From positions 1-64,000 of the forward strand of contig NZ_FWXI01000016.1 in assembly GCF_900176355.1 (NCBI RefSeq): a stretch of DNA of 64,000 bases. The letters run 5' to 3'. A program made the position numbers and the translations under genes. Shown in pieces: positions 63,940 to 64,000 of the stretch. How positions within the stretch are numbered: position 1 is the first letter of the stretch; each line of letters opens with the position of its first letter. The notes beneath the pieces are model-generated. The model saw nothing but the letters and a program-made list of their open reading frames with translations. It made no database searches and was not told the DNA's origin. The DNA comes from Sporomusa malonica. Lineage in GTDB: Bacteria > Bacillota > Negativicutes > Sporomusales > Sporomusaceae.

Positions 63940-64000
63940 CGTTAGTTGCTAAAAGGTAGGCTTTAATCTATAGAGTGCATTAAGAGCGGATTTTGGTACT

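Overview
The window looks like chromosome of an anaerobic, endospore-forming Firmicute, most probably a Negativicute of the Sporomusa/Pelosinus type. This is inferred from gene content and not proven. The supporting signs are a Firmicute-style str-S10-spc-alpha ribosomal super-operon, strong AGGAGG ribosome-binding sites with frequent GTG/TTG starts, a CwlD-type spore-cortex amidase, a cobalamin-dependent class II ribonucleotide reductase, a MetF-MetV-like methylene-THF reductase fusion, and oxygen-sensitive chemistry (radical SAM, molybdopterin).

Region 1 (1-15960): the end of tuf, then the S10, spc and alpha ribosomal operons in canonical order through secY, adk, map, a KOW protein, infA, rpmJ, rpoA and rplQ, closed by a terminator. 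Region 2 (15995-20315): the ECF transporter energizing module (ecfA1-ecfA2-ecfT), truA, then rplM-rpsI with their own promoter and an L13-type leader. Region 3 (20350-24530): a reverse-strand peptidoglycan glycosyltransferase, cwlD, and a complete three-gene AmmeMemoRadiSam locus of unknown function. Region 4 (24595-34432): a complete arginine pathway from glutamate (argC-J-B-D-F, argG-H) behind a promoter that overlaps an ARG box, then a branched-chain aminotransferase. Region 5 (34563-41532): cdaA-cdaR, an FAD oxidoreductase, glmM and glmS. This links c-di-AMP signalling to amino-sugar synthesis, and glmS is preceded by a glmS ribozyme.

Region 6 (41588-50150) is accessory. It holds a TRIC-type membrane protein, small secreted or orphan proteins, a C39-like peptidase, a zinc-ribbon/winged-helix protein convergent with a MarR repressor that probably controls both, an amidohydrolase and a lipoprotein. 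It also carries several repeat elements and a decayed radical SAM gene fragment. Region 7 (50231-57709): the MetF-MetV fusion, class II RNR, a stand-alone molybdopterin oxidoreductase, an FAH-family hydrolase and a 57-residue cysteine-rich protein. Region 8 (58050-64000): a CheB-CheR-PAS fusion, a PAS histidine kinase and a sigma-54 activator that has a cysteine-rich sensor domain instead of a receiver domain. Putative activator sites lie just downstream.

The least explained material is in the intergenic DNA. One structured repeat of about 85 bp occurs four times. A 119-126 bp imperfect palindrome occurs twice, with terminal arms that differ in sequence but still pair. A hairpin with a conserved 3' tail occurs twice, and GGGGACGGTT-type motifs are scattered. 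No tRNA, rRNA, CRISPR array or intact transposase gene was recognised.
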